Shown here in pieces: positions 19,067-30,934 of a DNA stretch of 64,000 nt; the stretch's first letter is position 1; each line of letters begins with the position of its first letter. The notes under the pieces were generated by a model. That model was given only the letters and a program-made list of their open reading frames with translations, did not search any database and was not told the origin of the DNA. A program made the translations under genes and the position numbers. The stretch is from Massilia sp. BJB1822 (GTDB taxonomy: Bacteria; Pseudomonadota; Gammaproteobacteria; Burkholderiales; Burkholderiaceae_D). The DNA lies in assembly GCF_013369485.1 (NCBI RefSeq), contig NZ_JABWEB010000010.1:1-64000 (forward strand), written 5' to 3'.

Positions 19067-21385
19067 TCAGCCCTTGCGCTGGGCCACCGCATCCACCACG
19101 CACAGCGCCGTCATATTGACGATGCGGCGCACGGTGGCCGAAGGGGTCAGGATATGCACCGGCGCGGCGCAGCCGAGCAGGATCGGACCGATGGCGATGC
19201 CGTTGCCGGCCGCCGTCTTCACCAGGTTGTAGGCGATGTTGGCGGCGTCGATATTCGGCATCACCAGCAGGTTGGCGTCATGCTCCAGATCGGAGTTCGG
19301 CATGATGCTCTTGCGCAGCTTGGAATCGAGCGCGGTGTCGCCGTGCATCTCGCCGTCGACTTCCAGTTCCGGCGCCTGTTCCTTGACCAGGGCCAGGGCG
19401 GCGCGCATCTTCTGCGCCGAGGCGCTGTTGGAGGAGCCGAAATTCGAGTGCGACAGCAGGGCCGCGCGCGGCGACAGGCCGAAGCGCTTCATCTCGTCGG
19501 CCGCCATGATGGTGATCTCGGCCAGCTGCTGCGCATCCGGGTTCTCGTTGACGTGGGTGTCCACCATGGCCAGTTGGCGTTCCGGCAGCACCAGGATATT
19601 CATGGCCGCATACACATTGGCGCCGGCGCGCTTGCCCAGCACCTGGTCGATATAGTGCAGATGCAGCTGGGTGGTGCCGAAGGTGCCGCAGATCATGCCG
19701 TCGGCGTCGCCCTTCTTGATCATCATGGCGCCGATCAGGCTGTGGCGGCGGCGCATTTCGAGCTTGGCGTATTCCTGGGTCACGCCCTTGCGCGCGGTCA
19801 GCTCGTAGTAAGCCTGCCAGTATTCGCGGTAACGCTCGTCGAAGTCGGGATTGATCACATCGTAATCGACGCCCTGCTTCAGGCGCAGGCCGAATTTATG
19901 GATGCGCGCTTCCAGCACGGCCGGACGGCCGACCAGGATCGGACGCGCTAGGCGCTCGTCGACCACCACCTGCACGGCGCGCAGCACGCGCTCTTCCTCG
20001 CCTTCGGCATACACGATGCGTTTCAGCTCGGCCGGGGTCTTCTTGGCCACCGAGAACAGCGGCTTCATGAAGGTGCCGCTGCGGTAGACGAATTGCTGCA
20101 GGCTGTCGGCATAGGCTTCCAGATCCTGGATCGGACGCGTCGCCACGCCGGACTCGAAGGCCGCCTTGGCCACGGCAGGCGCGATCTTGATCAAGAGGCG
20201 CGGGTCGAAGGGCATCGGGATCAGGTATTCCGGGCCGAAGGCCAGGTTCTGGATGCCGTAGGTGGTGGCCACGATGTCGGACTGTTCGGCGTGGGCCAGG
20301 TCGGCGATCGCGTGCACCACGGCGATTTCCATTTCGCGCGTGATGGTGGTGGCGCCGCAATCGAGGGCGCCGCGGAAGATATACGGGAAGCACAGCACAT
20401 TGTTGACCTGGTTCGGATAGTCCGAACGGCCGGTGCAGATGACGGCGTCGTCGCGCACGGCTTTCACGTCTTCCGGCAGGATTTCCGGGGTCGGGTTGGC
20501 CAGGGCCAGGATCAGCGGCTTGTCGGCCATCTGCTTGACCATGTCCTGTTTCAGCACGCCGCCGGCGGACACGCCGAGGAAGATGTCGGCGCCGGGGATG
20601 ACTTCGGCCAGGGTGCGGGCGCTGGTGTCGCGCGCGAAGCGTTCCTTGTCCGGGTCCATCAGCTCGGTGCGGCCCTTGTAGACCACGCCGGCCAGGTCGG
20701 TGACGATGATGTTTTCCAGCGGGAAGCCGAGGTCGACGATCAGGTCGAGGCAGGCCAGGGCCGCCGCGCCCGCGCCGGACACCACCAGCTTGCAGTTCTT
20801 GATGTCCTTGCCGACGATCTTGATGCCGTTCAGGATGGCCGCGCCGACGATGATGGCGGTGCCGTGCTGGTCATCGTGGAAGACCGGGATCTTCATGCGT
20901 TCGCGCAGCTGGCGCTCGATATAGAAGCACTCGGGCGCCTTGATGTCTTCCAGATTGATGCCGCCGAACGTCGGTTCCAGCGCGGCGATGATGTCGACCA
21001 GCTTGTCCGGATCCTGCTCGTTGATTTCGATGTCGAAGACATCGATGCCGGCGAATTTCTTGAACAGCACGCCCTTGCCTTCCATCACCGGCTTGGCGGC
21101 CAGCGGGCCGATATTGCCCAAGCCGAGCACGGCGGTGCCGTTCGAGATCACGGCCACCAGATTGCCGCGCGCAGTGTATTTATAGGCGTTGGCGGGATCG
21201 ATCACGATCTCTTCGCAGGGGGCGGCCACGCCAGGGGAATAGGCCAGCGCCAGGTCGCGCTGATTGGTCAGTTGCTTGGTCGGGGTGACGCTGATTTTGC
21301 CGGGTTTTGGGCACTCGTGGTATTCGAGCGCGGCAAGGCGCAGTTGTTGACGCAATTCCTCTTTTTTATCAGATGACGAATCCAT
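19067..21385 (-). CDS. maeB: NADP-dependent malic enzyme (MaeB type, fused to a phosphotransacetylase-like domain)
   Basis: The 772-residue protein is the long bacterial malic enzyme. Residues 1-430 form the malic enzyme (SPGVAAPCEEI, DDQHGTAIIVGAAIL, GAGAAALACLDLIVDLG for NADP binding, NPTPEILPE). Residues about 440-770 form a phosphotransacetylase-like domain (RPILVGRP, ADGMICGTFG, CAAPVHILTPSATVR). It decarboxylates malate to pyruvate with NADPH formation; the C-terminal domain is regulatory (acetyl-CoA sensing) in MaeB of other bacteria rather than catalytic. A strong AGGAAGG precedes the start. It is monocistronic, with an AT-richer 270-base upstream region. Confidence 0.93.
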   Translation of the reverse strand: MDSSSDKKEELRQQLRLAALEYHECPKPGKISVTPTKQLTNQRDLALAYSPGVAAPCEEIVIDPANAYKYTARGNLVAVISNGTAVLGLGNIGPLAAKPVMEGKGVLFKKFAGIDVFDIEINEQDPDKLVDIIAALEPTFGGINLEDIKAPECFYIERQLRERMKIPVFHDDQHGTAIIVGAAILNGIKIVGKDIKNCKLVVSGAGAAALACLDLIVDLGFPLENIIVTDLAGVVYKGRTELMDPDKERFARDTSARTLAEVIPGADIFLGVSAGGVLKQDMVKQMADKPLILALANPTPEILPEDVKAVRDDAVICTGRSDYPNQVNNVLCFPYIFRGALDCGATTITREMEIAVVHAIADLAHAEQSDIVATTYGIQNLAFGPEYLIPMPFDPRLLIKIAPAVAKAAFESGVATRPIQDLEAYADSLQQFVYRSGTFMKPLFSVAKKTPAELKRIVYAEGEEERVLRAVQVVVDERLARPILVGRPAVLEARIHKFGLRLKQGVDYDVINPDFDERYREYWQAYYELTARKGVTQEYAKLEMRRRHSLIGAMMIKKGDADGMICGTFGTTQLHLHYIDQVLGKRAGANVYAAMNILVLPERQLAMVDTHVNENPDAQQLAEITIMAADEMKRFGLSPRAALLSHSNFGSSNSASAQKMRAALALVKEQAPELEVDGEMHGDTALDSKLRKSIMPNSDLEHDANLLVMPNIDAANIAYNLVKTAAGNGIAIGPILLGCAAPVHILTPSATVRRIVNMTALCVVDAVAQRKG

Positions 21386-21657
21386 GCTGTGCTGCCTTCC
21401 TGTCTCTTTTGTTCGGTAATCCTTCGATTCTAACAGACGGAATATGGCTCCCAGCTAGGTATTTTCACGCAGCGGCATAGCGCCAAGCCCATACTTATCA
21501 GCATGACAAAGCGCCATGATTGCCTGATTTGAAAGGCTGTATGGCCCCGGCTTATGTGCGCCATTTCACGCATGCGCAGAAAAAAACGCGTGATTCTCTA
21601 GACAGCAGACAAATCGCTTCCTATTCTTTAAGCATCGCTTTTTAGGGAAGGCACACC
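21386..21657. other. 272-base divergent intergenic region
   Basis: This spacer separates maeB (minus) from a small membrane-protein gene (plus). It is AT-richer than the genes and must hold both promoters. On the minus strand TAGAAT at 21427-21432 could be a -10 for maeB, but no convincing -35 pairs with it. I see no coding sequence, repeat or known RNA element. Confidence 0.4.
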
Positions 21658-21873
21658 ATGAATCGCGCATTCTGGCAGCTTGGCGCCCGTCTCAGCGCCG
21701 CCCTCTTCCTGTCGACGTCCGCCGCCCTCTTCTTCACGCCCCAGGAATCGGACTGGGCCTTGCCCCTGGCCGTGCTGGCTCTGGGCCTGGGCGCAGCCTG
21801 GTTGTACCTACGGGACGGCCCGCCATCGCTGCCGCGCAGTCCCGGCGGCGACAAGGCGGTCGGCAGCGCCTGA
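21658..21873 (+). CDS. Small two-helix membrane protein, unknown
   Basis: The 71-residue product has two hydrophobic segments (about 7-26 and 33-51) and a short polar C terminus (LRDGPPSLPRSPGGDKAV). AGGGAAGG lies before the ATG, which supports translation. It resembles many short uncharacterised inner-membrane proteins; I do not recognise a family. It ends 19 bases before thiL and may be co-transcribed with it, although a TACAAT hexamer just before thiL could give that gene its own start. Confidence 0.5.
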   Translation: MNRAFWQLGARLSAALFLSTSAALFFTPQESDWALPLAVLALGLGAAWLYLRDGPPSLPRSPGGDKAVGSA

Positions 21874-21892
21874 GGCCCGCTACAATGGCGGC

Positions 21893-22867
21893 ATGCTCTC
21901 CGAATTCGACCTGATCAAACATTACTTCGCGCGTCCGCGCGCCGCCGCCCAGCCAGCCCATGTCGCCCTCGGCATCGGCGACGACTGCGCCCTGCTCGCG
22001 CCCACGCCGGGCATGCAGCTGGCCATCTCCTCCGACATGCTGGTGGAGAACCGCCACTTCTTCGCCGGCGAGGATGCGCAGCGCCTGGGCCATAAAAGCC
22101 TGGCCGTCAATCTGTCCGACCTGGCCGCCATGGGCGCGCGCCCGCTCGGCTTCACCCTGGCGCTGGCCCTGCCGGCGGCCGATCCGGCCTGGCTGGCCGG
22201 CTTCTCGCAAGGCTTGTTCGACCTGGCCGACGCCCATGGCTGCGCCCTGATCGGCGGCGACACCACCAAGGGACCGCTGAATATCTGCATCACCGTCTTC
22301 GGCGAACTCGCGCCCGGGCGCGCCCTGCGCCGCGACGCCGCCCGCGTCGATGACGATATCTGGATCTCCGGCACCCTGGGCGATGCGCGCCTGGCCCTGG
22401 CCGGCTACCGCGGCGAGACCGTCTTGAGCGCGGCGGAGCAGCAGGCGGCGGCCCAGCGCATGCACCTGCCCACGCCGCGCGTGGCGCTGGGACGGGCGCT
22501 GGCCGACGGCGGCCTGGCGCACGCCGCCATCGATATCTCGGACGGCCTGGCCGGCGATCTCGGGCATATCCTGGAGCGCTCCGGCGTCGGCGCCACGCTG
22601 GACGTGGACGCCCTGCCGGCCGGTCCCGTGCTGGCAACGCGCGCGCAGGACTTGCGGCGCGCCTGGACGGCGGCCGGCGGCGACGATTACGAGTTGTGCT
22701 TCACCGCCCCGGCCACGGCGCGCGCCGCCATCCTGGCGGCCGGCGCCGCCTGCGCCACGGCCGTCACCCGCGTCGGCCGCATCGAGGCCGCGCCCGGCCT
22801 GCGCCTGGCCGATGCCGCCGGCGCGCCACTCGAGCTGCGCCTGGCCGGCTTCGACCACTTCAAGTAA
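21893..22867 (+). CDS. thiL: Thiamine-monophosphate kinase
   Basis: This 324-residue PurM/ThiL-family enzyme phosphorylates thiamine monophosphate to the active diphosphate cofactor. Visible motifs are LGIGDDCALL (Asp cluster for Mg-ATP) near residue 25, SDMLVENRHFF, HKSLAVNLSDLAAMGA, GGDTTKG, DISDGLAGDLGHIL and GGDDYELCF. The start at 21893 matches the usual MLSEFDLI N terminus. TACAAT at about 21881-21886 may be a -10 placing transcription start at or next to the ATG. It is convergent with the GGDEF-EAL gene, leaving six bases between them. Confidence 0.93.
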   Translation: MLSEFDLIKHYFARPRAAAQPAHVALGIGDDCALLAPTPGMQLAISSDMLVENRHFFAGEDAQRLGHKSLAVNLSDLAAMGARPLGFTLALALPAADPAWLAGFSQGLFDLADAHGCALIGGDTTKGPLNICITVFGELAPGRALRRDAARVDDDIWISGTLGDARLALAGYRGETVLSAAEQQAAAQRMHLPTPRVALGRALADGGLAHAAIDISDGLAGDLGHILERSGVGATLDVDALPAGPVLATRAQDLRRAWTAAGGDDYELCFTAPATARAAILAAGAACATAVTRVGRIEAAPGLRLADAAGAPLELRLAGFDHFK

Positions 22868-22873
22868 GGCGCC

Positions 22874-25476
22874 TCAGGCATTCAAAGTCGTGTGGTCCTC
22901 GCCCGGCTCGCCGGCGCGGCGGCCGCTGCCATGCATCAGCCAGTAATGGTGGAAGGCCAGGCGGATATTGTCGCGCAGCTGGGTATCGTCCCAGGGCTTG
23001 GTGTAGAAGCGGTAGATGGCGCCGCGGTTGATCGAATCGAGCACCGCTTCCAGCCCCGTGTAGCCGGACAGGATGATGCGGATGGTGTCCGGGTACATCT
23101 CCTTGACCTTGCTGAGGAATTCGGTGCCGCTCATGATCGGCATGCGCTGGTCGCACACCACCACCTGCACCGGATGCAGGGCCAGCAGCTCGAAGCCCTC
23201 GGCCGGCGAGACCGCCGTCAGGATGCGGTAGCCGTCGCGCCGGAACAGGCGGTGCAGCGAGGACAGCACGTTGACGTCGTCGTCCACCAGCAGCAGGGTT
23301 TGCGGCGGCTCGGCGGCGCGGTTGGGATCGGGCGGCACGCCCTTGCCCGAGGCCACCAGCGCCCCCATCTCCTCGGCCGGCAGCGGGCGGCTGAAGAAGA
23401 AGCCCTGGATTTCGTCGCAGCGGTTGCGCCGCAGGTATTCCAGCTGTGGCCGCGATTCCACGCCCTCGGCGATCACGCGCAGCTTCAGGCTGTGCGCCAT
23501 GCTGATGATGGCCAGCGCGATGGCGGCGTCGTTGGGATTGGTGGTGATGTCGCGCACGAAGGCGATGTCGATCTTCAGCTTGTCGATCGGGAAGCGCTGC
23601 AGATAGGCCAGCGAGGAATAGCCGGTGCCGAAATCGTCGATGGCGACCTTAATGCCCAATTCTTTCAGCACGCCGAGCACCTCGATGGTGCGCTCGGTAT
23701 TCGACATCAGGGCGGTTTCCGTCAGCTCCAGCTCCAGCAGCTCGGCCGGCACCTGGTGCCGCTCCAGCGCTTCTTTCACTTCGCTCTCCAGATCGCCCTC
23801 GACGAACTGGCGGCTCGCCACATTCACCGCCACCGTCACCGGTCCCACGTCGGAGCGCGACCAGGCCGCGATCTGGCGGCAGGCGGTATCGATGATCCAG
23901 GCGCCGACGCGCACGATCAGGCCCGTGTCTTCCAGCACCGAGACGAATTCGGCCGGATACACAATGCCGTAGCCGGGCCGGTGCCAGCGCAGCAGCGCTT
24001 CGGCGCCGCTGATGCGGCCCGTGTGCAGATTGACCTTGGGCTGGTAGTACAGCGCCAGCTCGTCCTGCTCCAGGGCGCGGCGCAAAGCCATCTCCAGGTC
24101 GAGCCGGGCCAGTACCTGCACATTCATGCCGGCAGTGAAGAAGCGGTAGCCGTCGCGGCCCGCATCCTTGGCGCGGCCCATGGCGGTGTCGGCGTACTTG
24201 ACCAGGGTGTCCGGATCCGTGGCGTCGTCGGGGTAGACGGCGATGCCGATGCTGGCCGTCAGCGTGGCATCGTGGCCATCGAGCGAGAACGGCGCGCGCA
24301 GGGCTTCGCGCACTTCGTTGGAGACATACACAGCATCCTGCTGGTCGCGCGTCATGGTCAGGATCAGGCCGAATTCGTCGCCGCCCAGGCGGCCCACAGT
24401 GTCGCGGATGCGCACGCACTGCACCAGACGGTTGGAAAATTCGCGCAGCAGCTGGTCGCCCTTGGCCGGCCCCAGCGAATCGTTGATGTTCTTGAAGCGA
24501 TCCAGGCCGATGAACAGCACCACGATGCGCCATTCCTTGTCCTGCGCCAGCTCGATCGCCTCGCTCAGGGTCTGGTAGAACAGGGTGCGGTTGGGCAGGC
24601 CGGTCAGGCTGTCGTAGTGCGCCATATGCTGCAGGCGCTCCTGCGCCTGGCGCCGTTCGGTGATGTCGCGCGCCACGCAGATCAGGGTGCGCCAGGCCGC
24701 CTCGCCTTCCAGCTGCAGCTGCCAGTACAGCTCCACCGGCACCGCCGCCAGGTCACTGCGCGTCAGTTCCAGCTCGCGCAGCTCGGGCGCGCGCGGCTCG
24801 CTGGCGCGCGCCGCCGGCAGCGCATTCAAGGCGGCGGCATGGGCCATCAGTTCCTCGCGCGCGCCGAGACCGACGCGCGCCGGCTCCTGCGCCAGCAGTT
24901 CGGCGCGCGGCCAGCCCAGCATGCGGCAGGCGCCTTCGTTGACGTCGACGAAGGCCAGGCTGCCGGTATCGATCAGGAAGATGGCGTCGGCCGTGGCGTC
25001 CATGGCGCTGCGGAAGCGCTGCAGCTCGGCCGTGCGTTCGCGCACGGTCTGCTCCAGCAGGGCGTTGTAGTTGCGCGCCTCGCGGTGCAGCAGGCGCACT
25101 TCCAGCATATTGCGGATGCGCGTCAGCACCTCGACCGGATCGAAGGGCTTGCTGACGAAGTCCATGGCGCCGGCGTCCAGCGCCGCCATCTTCTTGGCAG
25201 GTTCGGCCGTCACCACCAGCACCGGCAGATAGGCCTCCACCTCCAGCGGCTTCAAGGCTTCCATCACCTCAAAGCCGCTCATGCCGGGCATGTGCAGGTC
25301 GAGCAGGATGATGTCGTAGCGGTTCTCTTCATGCCAGGGCGCCACCACGCGCGGATCGGTGGTGGAGCTGACCGCGGTATAGCCGGTGGACTTGAGCAGG
25401 TATTCCAGCAGCTGCACATTGACCGGCTGATCGTCCACGATCAGCACCTTGGCGTTGAGGATGTCTTCCCTGGTAA

Positions 25477-25480
<4 letters not shown>
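22874..25480 (-). CDS. REC-PAS-GGDEF-EAL-REC response regulator
   Basis: The 868-residue cytoplasmic protein has an N-terminal receiver (D61 in LLDLHMPG), PAS (about 150-275), GGDEF (about 285-445), EAL (about 455-705) and a second receiver (730-850, D777 in VVVCDQRMP). GGDEF at 366-370 is intact, but in the metal-binding loop, where LFIDLDRFK is usual, residue 325 is Gly (LFIGLDRFK); this Asp holds Mg in active cyclases. EAL motifs look complete (EALLRW at 494, ELTETAL, IDDFGTGYSS). It is therefore more likely a c-di-GMP phosphodiesterase with a regulatory GGDEF. ATGA overlap with the upstream kinase gene makes that kinase its probable phosphodonor. Confidence 0.92.
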
Positions 25481-27498
<2,018 letters not shown>

Positions 27499-27508
27499 GC
27501 GCCCTCCC

Positions 27509-28093
27509 TCATGAATTCACCTGCCGCACTTTGTAGGCCGCCGCCAGCATGCGCGCGCTGATGCGCAAACGCGACAAAGCGGCCGCCTTCAGCGCCACCT
27601 CAAAGCGCAAGCGCTCGTCGACGACCAGAAAGCGGATCACGCTGCCCATGGCCTGGGCCTCCTCGGCATCGCTGATCGTGAGTATGGCCTGGCCGCGCGC
27701 CGCCGCCAGCAAGTCCTGCAGTTCATTGCGTTCCAGCGCGCTGCCGGCAAAGAGGATGTGCAGGCCGGCCGGTCCCTCGCCCCTTTTCAGGCGGCGCACC
27801 TGCAGCGCATGGCCGTTGACGGCATGGCCGGCCATGCTCTGTTCCAGCTCGGCGGCCAGCGCCTCGGCGCCGGCCACGCCGATCAGCAGCGGGCTGTCGG
27901 AGCGCGCGAAACTGCCTTCGGGCCATTCGACAAAGCCGGCGAATTTGCACAGATAGGCGGCCTTGACCTGGCGCTCCAGCGCCACACCGCCCTGGCCCAG
28001 GGCGAGTCCGTGCGCGACCGCCAGGATCAGGAGCAGGCACCGGTCCCGATGCAGCCGGGCGGCCAGGAATCGTACAGAGTTTAGAAACGCCAT
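27509..28093 (-). CDS. YfiR family periplasmic protein (DUF4154)
   Basis: The 194-residue protein has a signal sequence (residues about 1-36, LLLILAVAHGLALGQ) and the YfiR core. The core shows VKAAYLCKFAGFVEWP at the N terminus of the mature domain, IGVAG, ILFAG, LTISDAE and VIRFLVVDERLRFEV, ending in SARMLAAAYKV. In Pseudomonas, YfiR binds the periplasmic part of the cyclase YfiN and represses it; redox change of its cysteines or loss of YfiR releases it. The Cys pair of YfiR is not evident here. Start is set at the ATG at 28093; a TTG eight codons upstream is possible. It is the first gene of a three-gene operon. Confidence 0.85.
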   Translation of the reverse strand: MAFLNSVRFLAARLHRDRCLLLILAVAHGLALGQGGVALERQVKAAYLCKFAGFVEWPEGSFARSDSPLLIGVAGAEALAAELEQSMAGHAVNGHALQVRRLKRGEGPAGLHILFAGSALERNELQDLLAAARGQAILTISDAEEAQAMGSVIRFLVVDERLRFEVALKAAALSRLRISARMLAAAYKVRQVNS

Positions 28094-28381
28094 GAGAAGC
28101 GAGCCAAAATACTGCAATCGAATGCGCCACCGCCCTGAGGCTGGGGTTCGGCATCAAGCCGGACTTCGCCATCTTGCGCTTTTGCCAGCCTACAGGCAAG
28201 TCAGTTGCTTAAAATTAAGAAAATGCTAACACAAAGCGGGGGCGGCGGGTGCGCAATTGCAGGTCCGATTACGCGCCGCGGCTATTGCATCGCAGCAGAG
28301 ATTTTTGCCCAGCCGTGTGCTCACGTACGCATCCGCCGCGCTAGAATGGGGCCATCGGAATCTTTGCCAGAGGAGCCACTC
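28094..28381. other. 288-base divergent intergenic region
   Basis: The spacer lies between the YfiR operon (minus) and the CinA-like gene (plus). TAGAAT at 28342-28347, about 35 bases before the CinA start, is a plausible -10 without a good -35. The part around 28190-28235 is AT-richer and could hold the YfiR promoter. I see no gene, repeat or known RNA. Confidence 0.4.
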
Positions 28382-28864
28382 ATGATTACGGATATCAAGG
28401 AACTGGCCGCCCAGGTGGGCCGCGCCCTGCAGGAAAAGAGCTTGCTGCTGGCGACCGCGGAATCCTGCACCGGCGGCGGCGTGTCGCAGGCGATCACCGA
28501 GATCGCCGGCTCCACCGGCTGGTTCGATTGCGGCTTCGTGACCTATTCCAACGCCTCCAAGACCGAGCTGCTCGACGTGTCGGCCGCCATGATGGCGCAA
28601 TTCGGCAGCGTCAGCGAGGAAGTGGCGGCGGCCATGGCCCAGGGCGCGCTGGCCAACAGCAATGCCCATGTGGCGGTGTCGACCACCGGCATCGCCGGGC
28701 CGACCGGCGCGGTGCCGGGCAAGCCGGTGGGCACGGTGTGCTTCGGCTGGGCCACGGGCGACACCGTGCACACGGAGCGCCTGGTGTTTGCCGGCGACCG
28801 GGCCGCCGTGCGCGAGCAGACCGTGGTGCACGCCTTGCAGGGACTGCTGCGCTTTATTAATTAA
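28382..28864 (+). CDS. CinA-family nicotinamide-nucleotide amidase (PncC-like)
   Basis: The 160-residue protein is a stand-alone C-terminal CinA domain. ATAESCTGGGVSQAITEIAGSTG is split here as AESCTGG near residue 22 and GSTGWF near residue 38; further blocks are GFVTYSNASK, VSEEVAAAMA and TTGIAGPTG. These enzymes deamidate NMN to nicotinate mononucleotide in NAD recycling. Length and motifs are normal. GAGGAG precedes the ATG. It is convergent with the helicase gene, 9 bases between. Confidence 0.88.
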   Translation: MITDIKELAAQVGRALQEKSLLLATAESCTGGGVSQAITEIAGSTGWFDCGFVTYSNASKTELLDVSAAMMAQFGSVSEEVAAAMAQGALANSNAHVAVSTTGIAGPTGAVPGKPVGTVCFGWATGDTVHTERLVFAGDRAAVREQTVVHALQGLLRFIN

Positions 28865-28873
28865 GTGCCTTAA

Positions 28874-30859
28874 CTAAGCGTCTTTGTCTTCCGGCTTGCG
28901 GAAGCCCGCCATCAGGTAGCTGCGCGCCGCCGCGTTGCCCTCGTCCGGCTCGAACAGCAACAGCGCCTGCATAGCGCGCGTGATGGCGACATAGAAGTAG
29001 CGTTTTTCCTCTTCCGTATCGCGGCCGCGCGGGAACTGGCCCTGCTCGATCAGCGGCACCATCACGCAAGGCCATTCGCGGCCTTTGGCGGCGGCCACGG
29101 TGGTCAGGGTCAGTTGCTTGCGCTTGCCACTGAAGCCCTGGCTGCCGACGCGCTTCTGGCGCTTGTGCAGCTCCTGCAGGAAGGCGGCGCCGTCCATGCC
29201 GCCATGCTGGCGCGCGAAAGCGACGAAGGCCTGGATGGCGCGCAGCGCCGAATCGGCCTGGCGCCGGTTGACCACGGCGCGGCTGGCGGCAGCCGGCAAG
29301 TCCAGCGTCTGGCTGGCGAACTGCAGCAGGGCGGCGGCGTCCTGCTGCGGCGCGCGCTGGCGCATCTCGTCCACCACCTGGCGCAGGCGCTGCTTCCAGC
29401 GCCGCGCCGCGCCACCGTCGCTGGCCGCTTCGGCGCACAGGGCGTCACCCACCAGCCAGGCCAGCATGGCCGGGTCTTGCGCCACATCCTCCTGCGCGCG
29501 CGCGGCCAGACTGGAACCGCTGCCATACATTTCGTGGCTGCTGTCCCACACTTCCGACGCGCTGTCGATGGACAGGAACTGGTACAGGGCAGCGGCCATG
29601 CGCGCGCAAACGTCCTTGTCGCCGCGCAGAGTGGCGTAATCGCCGCAGGCCACATGCAGCAAGCCGCGCAGCATCAGGATTTCCGGACGCAGCAGATAGG
29701 ATTCCACCCCATCGCAGGCATAGGCCAGATTGGCGTCGAGCAGCGCGTTTTCGATGGCGATGGTCTGGTCGGCCTCGCGCACGATGATGGCGATATCGGA
29801 CAGCTTGCCGCCCTCCTGCGCCAGACGCGCCACCTGCTGCGCCACGGCCGGCGCGCAGCCGGCGCCGGCGGCGTCGTATTCATGGCGGGCGACGCTGCTG
29901 TAGGTATCGGCCATGGGCTGGCATTTGCGGCCCGAGGCGCGCGCCGCCAGCTTGGCCACCGAAATGCCGAATCGGTGCGACTTGCTCAGCTCCAGGCGCT
30001 GGGCGCCGGGGAAGCCCAGCTCGAAGCCGAGGTGGGAGAAATGGATGTCGGCGCCGCGCGCCGTGTTGATGACCTGGGAGCGGTCGCCCACCACCACCAG
30101 GCGCGCCTGGCGGCGGAAGATTTGCAGCAGCTCGAATTCGGCCGCGTTCACGTCATGCCACTCGTCCACCAGGCAAAGCTGGACTTGGCGGATGCTGTCC
30201 AGCGCCGATGGATGCAGGGACAGCAGGGACAGCACGTCCGGCACCAGGTCGGCCAGGCCCTGCCACAGGTAGACGCCCGGCTCCAGCTGGCGCATGCGCT
30301 CATACGCCTGGCAGATTTCCACCGCCTGCGGCGGCACGTCGAAGCGCTCGGCGATCTGCTCGATATCGTCCTGCTCCAGGTCTTCCTGGAAGCGGCGCGC
30401 CACCGTGGTCGCCTTCAGCGTCGCCAGCAAGGCCAGCATGGCGTCAATGCGGGCGCTGTTGTCGCGGAAGCTGAAATCGAAGTCGCAGCGGCACTCCTCG
30501 TAGCGCTGCCACACCGCTTCGGCCGCCGCCACCACTTGCGGCCGCAGCGACTCCTCGCTGGGGCAGAACTGGGCCTTGTCCACCAGACCGTCGTGGGCCA
30601 GGCGCGACAACAGGGCGCGCGCGAACTCCTCCATCGTCATCACGCCGACCTGGCGTCCCGGACACTCCTCCTGCAGCTTTTGCTGGAAGCGCAGCTTGGC
30701 GCCTGCCGAGAAGCACAGGCCCAGCACCTCGCCGCGCGCCTGCGCCGCCAGCATGGCCAGGGTGGTGGTCTTGCCGGCGCCGGCCACCGCTTCGACCATC
30801 AGCACGGGCGCATCAGATTGCAGGATCAATTGCTGTTCGGGAGTGGGGGCGAGAGGCAT
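28874..30859 (-). CDS. UvrD/Rep-like superfamily 1 helicase with variant motif II
   Basis: The 661-residue protein shows SF1 helicase motifs. These are an N-terminal QQ (Q motif), Walker A AVAGAGKTTT with K30, motif Ia LCFSAGAK, motif II VDEWHD at 231-236, motif III GDRSQVI near 258, motif IV SHRFG and, near the C terminus, AAKGREW (motif V) and YVAITRAMQAL (motif VI). Motif II usually reads DE-x-Q-D; here the Gln is His235. The nucleic-acid-binding insertions are shorter than in UvrD (about 720 residues). It should unwind DNA 3' to 5', perhaps in repair. It is a single gene, divergent from the metallophosphoesterase; its cellular role is not clear. Confidence 0.8.
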   Translation of the reverse strand: MPLAPTPEQQLILQSDAPVLMVEAVAGAGKTTTLAMLAAQARGEVLGLCFSAGAKLRFQQKLQEECPGRQVGVMTMEEFARALLSRLAHDGLVDKAQFCPSEESLRPQVVAAAEAVWQRYEECRCDFDFSFRDNSARIDAMLALLATLKATTVARRFQEDLEQDDIEQIAERFDVPPQAVEICQAYERMRQLEPGVYLWQGLADLVPDVLSLLSLHPSALDSIRQVQLCLVDEWHDVNAAEFELLQIFRRQARLVVVGDRSQVINTARGADIHFSHLGFELGFPGAQRLELSKSHRFGISVAKLAARASGRKCQPMADTYSSVARHEYDAAGAGCAPAVAQQVARLAQEGGKLSDIAIIVREADQTIAIENALLDANLAYACDGVESYLLRPEILMLRGLLHVACGDYATLRGDKDVCARMAAALYQFLSIDSASEVWDSSHEMYGSGSSLAARAQEDVAQDPAMLAWLVGDALCAEAASDGGAARRWKQRLRQVVDEMRQRAPQQDAAALLQFASQTLDLPAAASRAVVNRRQADSALRAIQAFVAFARQHGGMDGAAFLQELHKRQKRVGSQGFSGKRKQLTLTTVAAAKGREWPCVMVPLIEQGQFPRGRDTEEEKRYFYVAITRAMQALLLFEPDEGNAAARSYLMAGFRKPEDKDA

Positions 30860-30934
30860 GGGGCAGACAAAACGGTTTCACAAACCGCCATTGTGATATA
30901 TCTTGCCCACCAACAGAAGAATAAGCGCGCCTCG

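Noticed and set aside
21893..22867. TPP riboswitch upstream of thiL
   Set aside because: The gap before thiL is only 19 bases and no THI-box pattern is visible.
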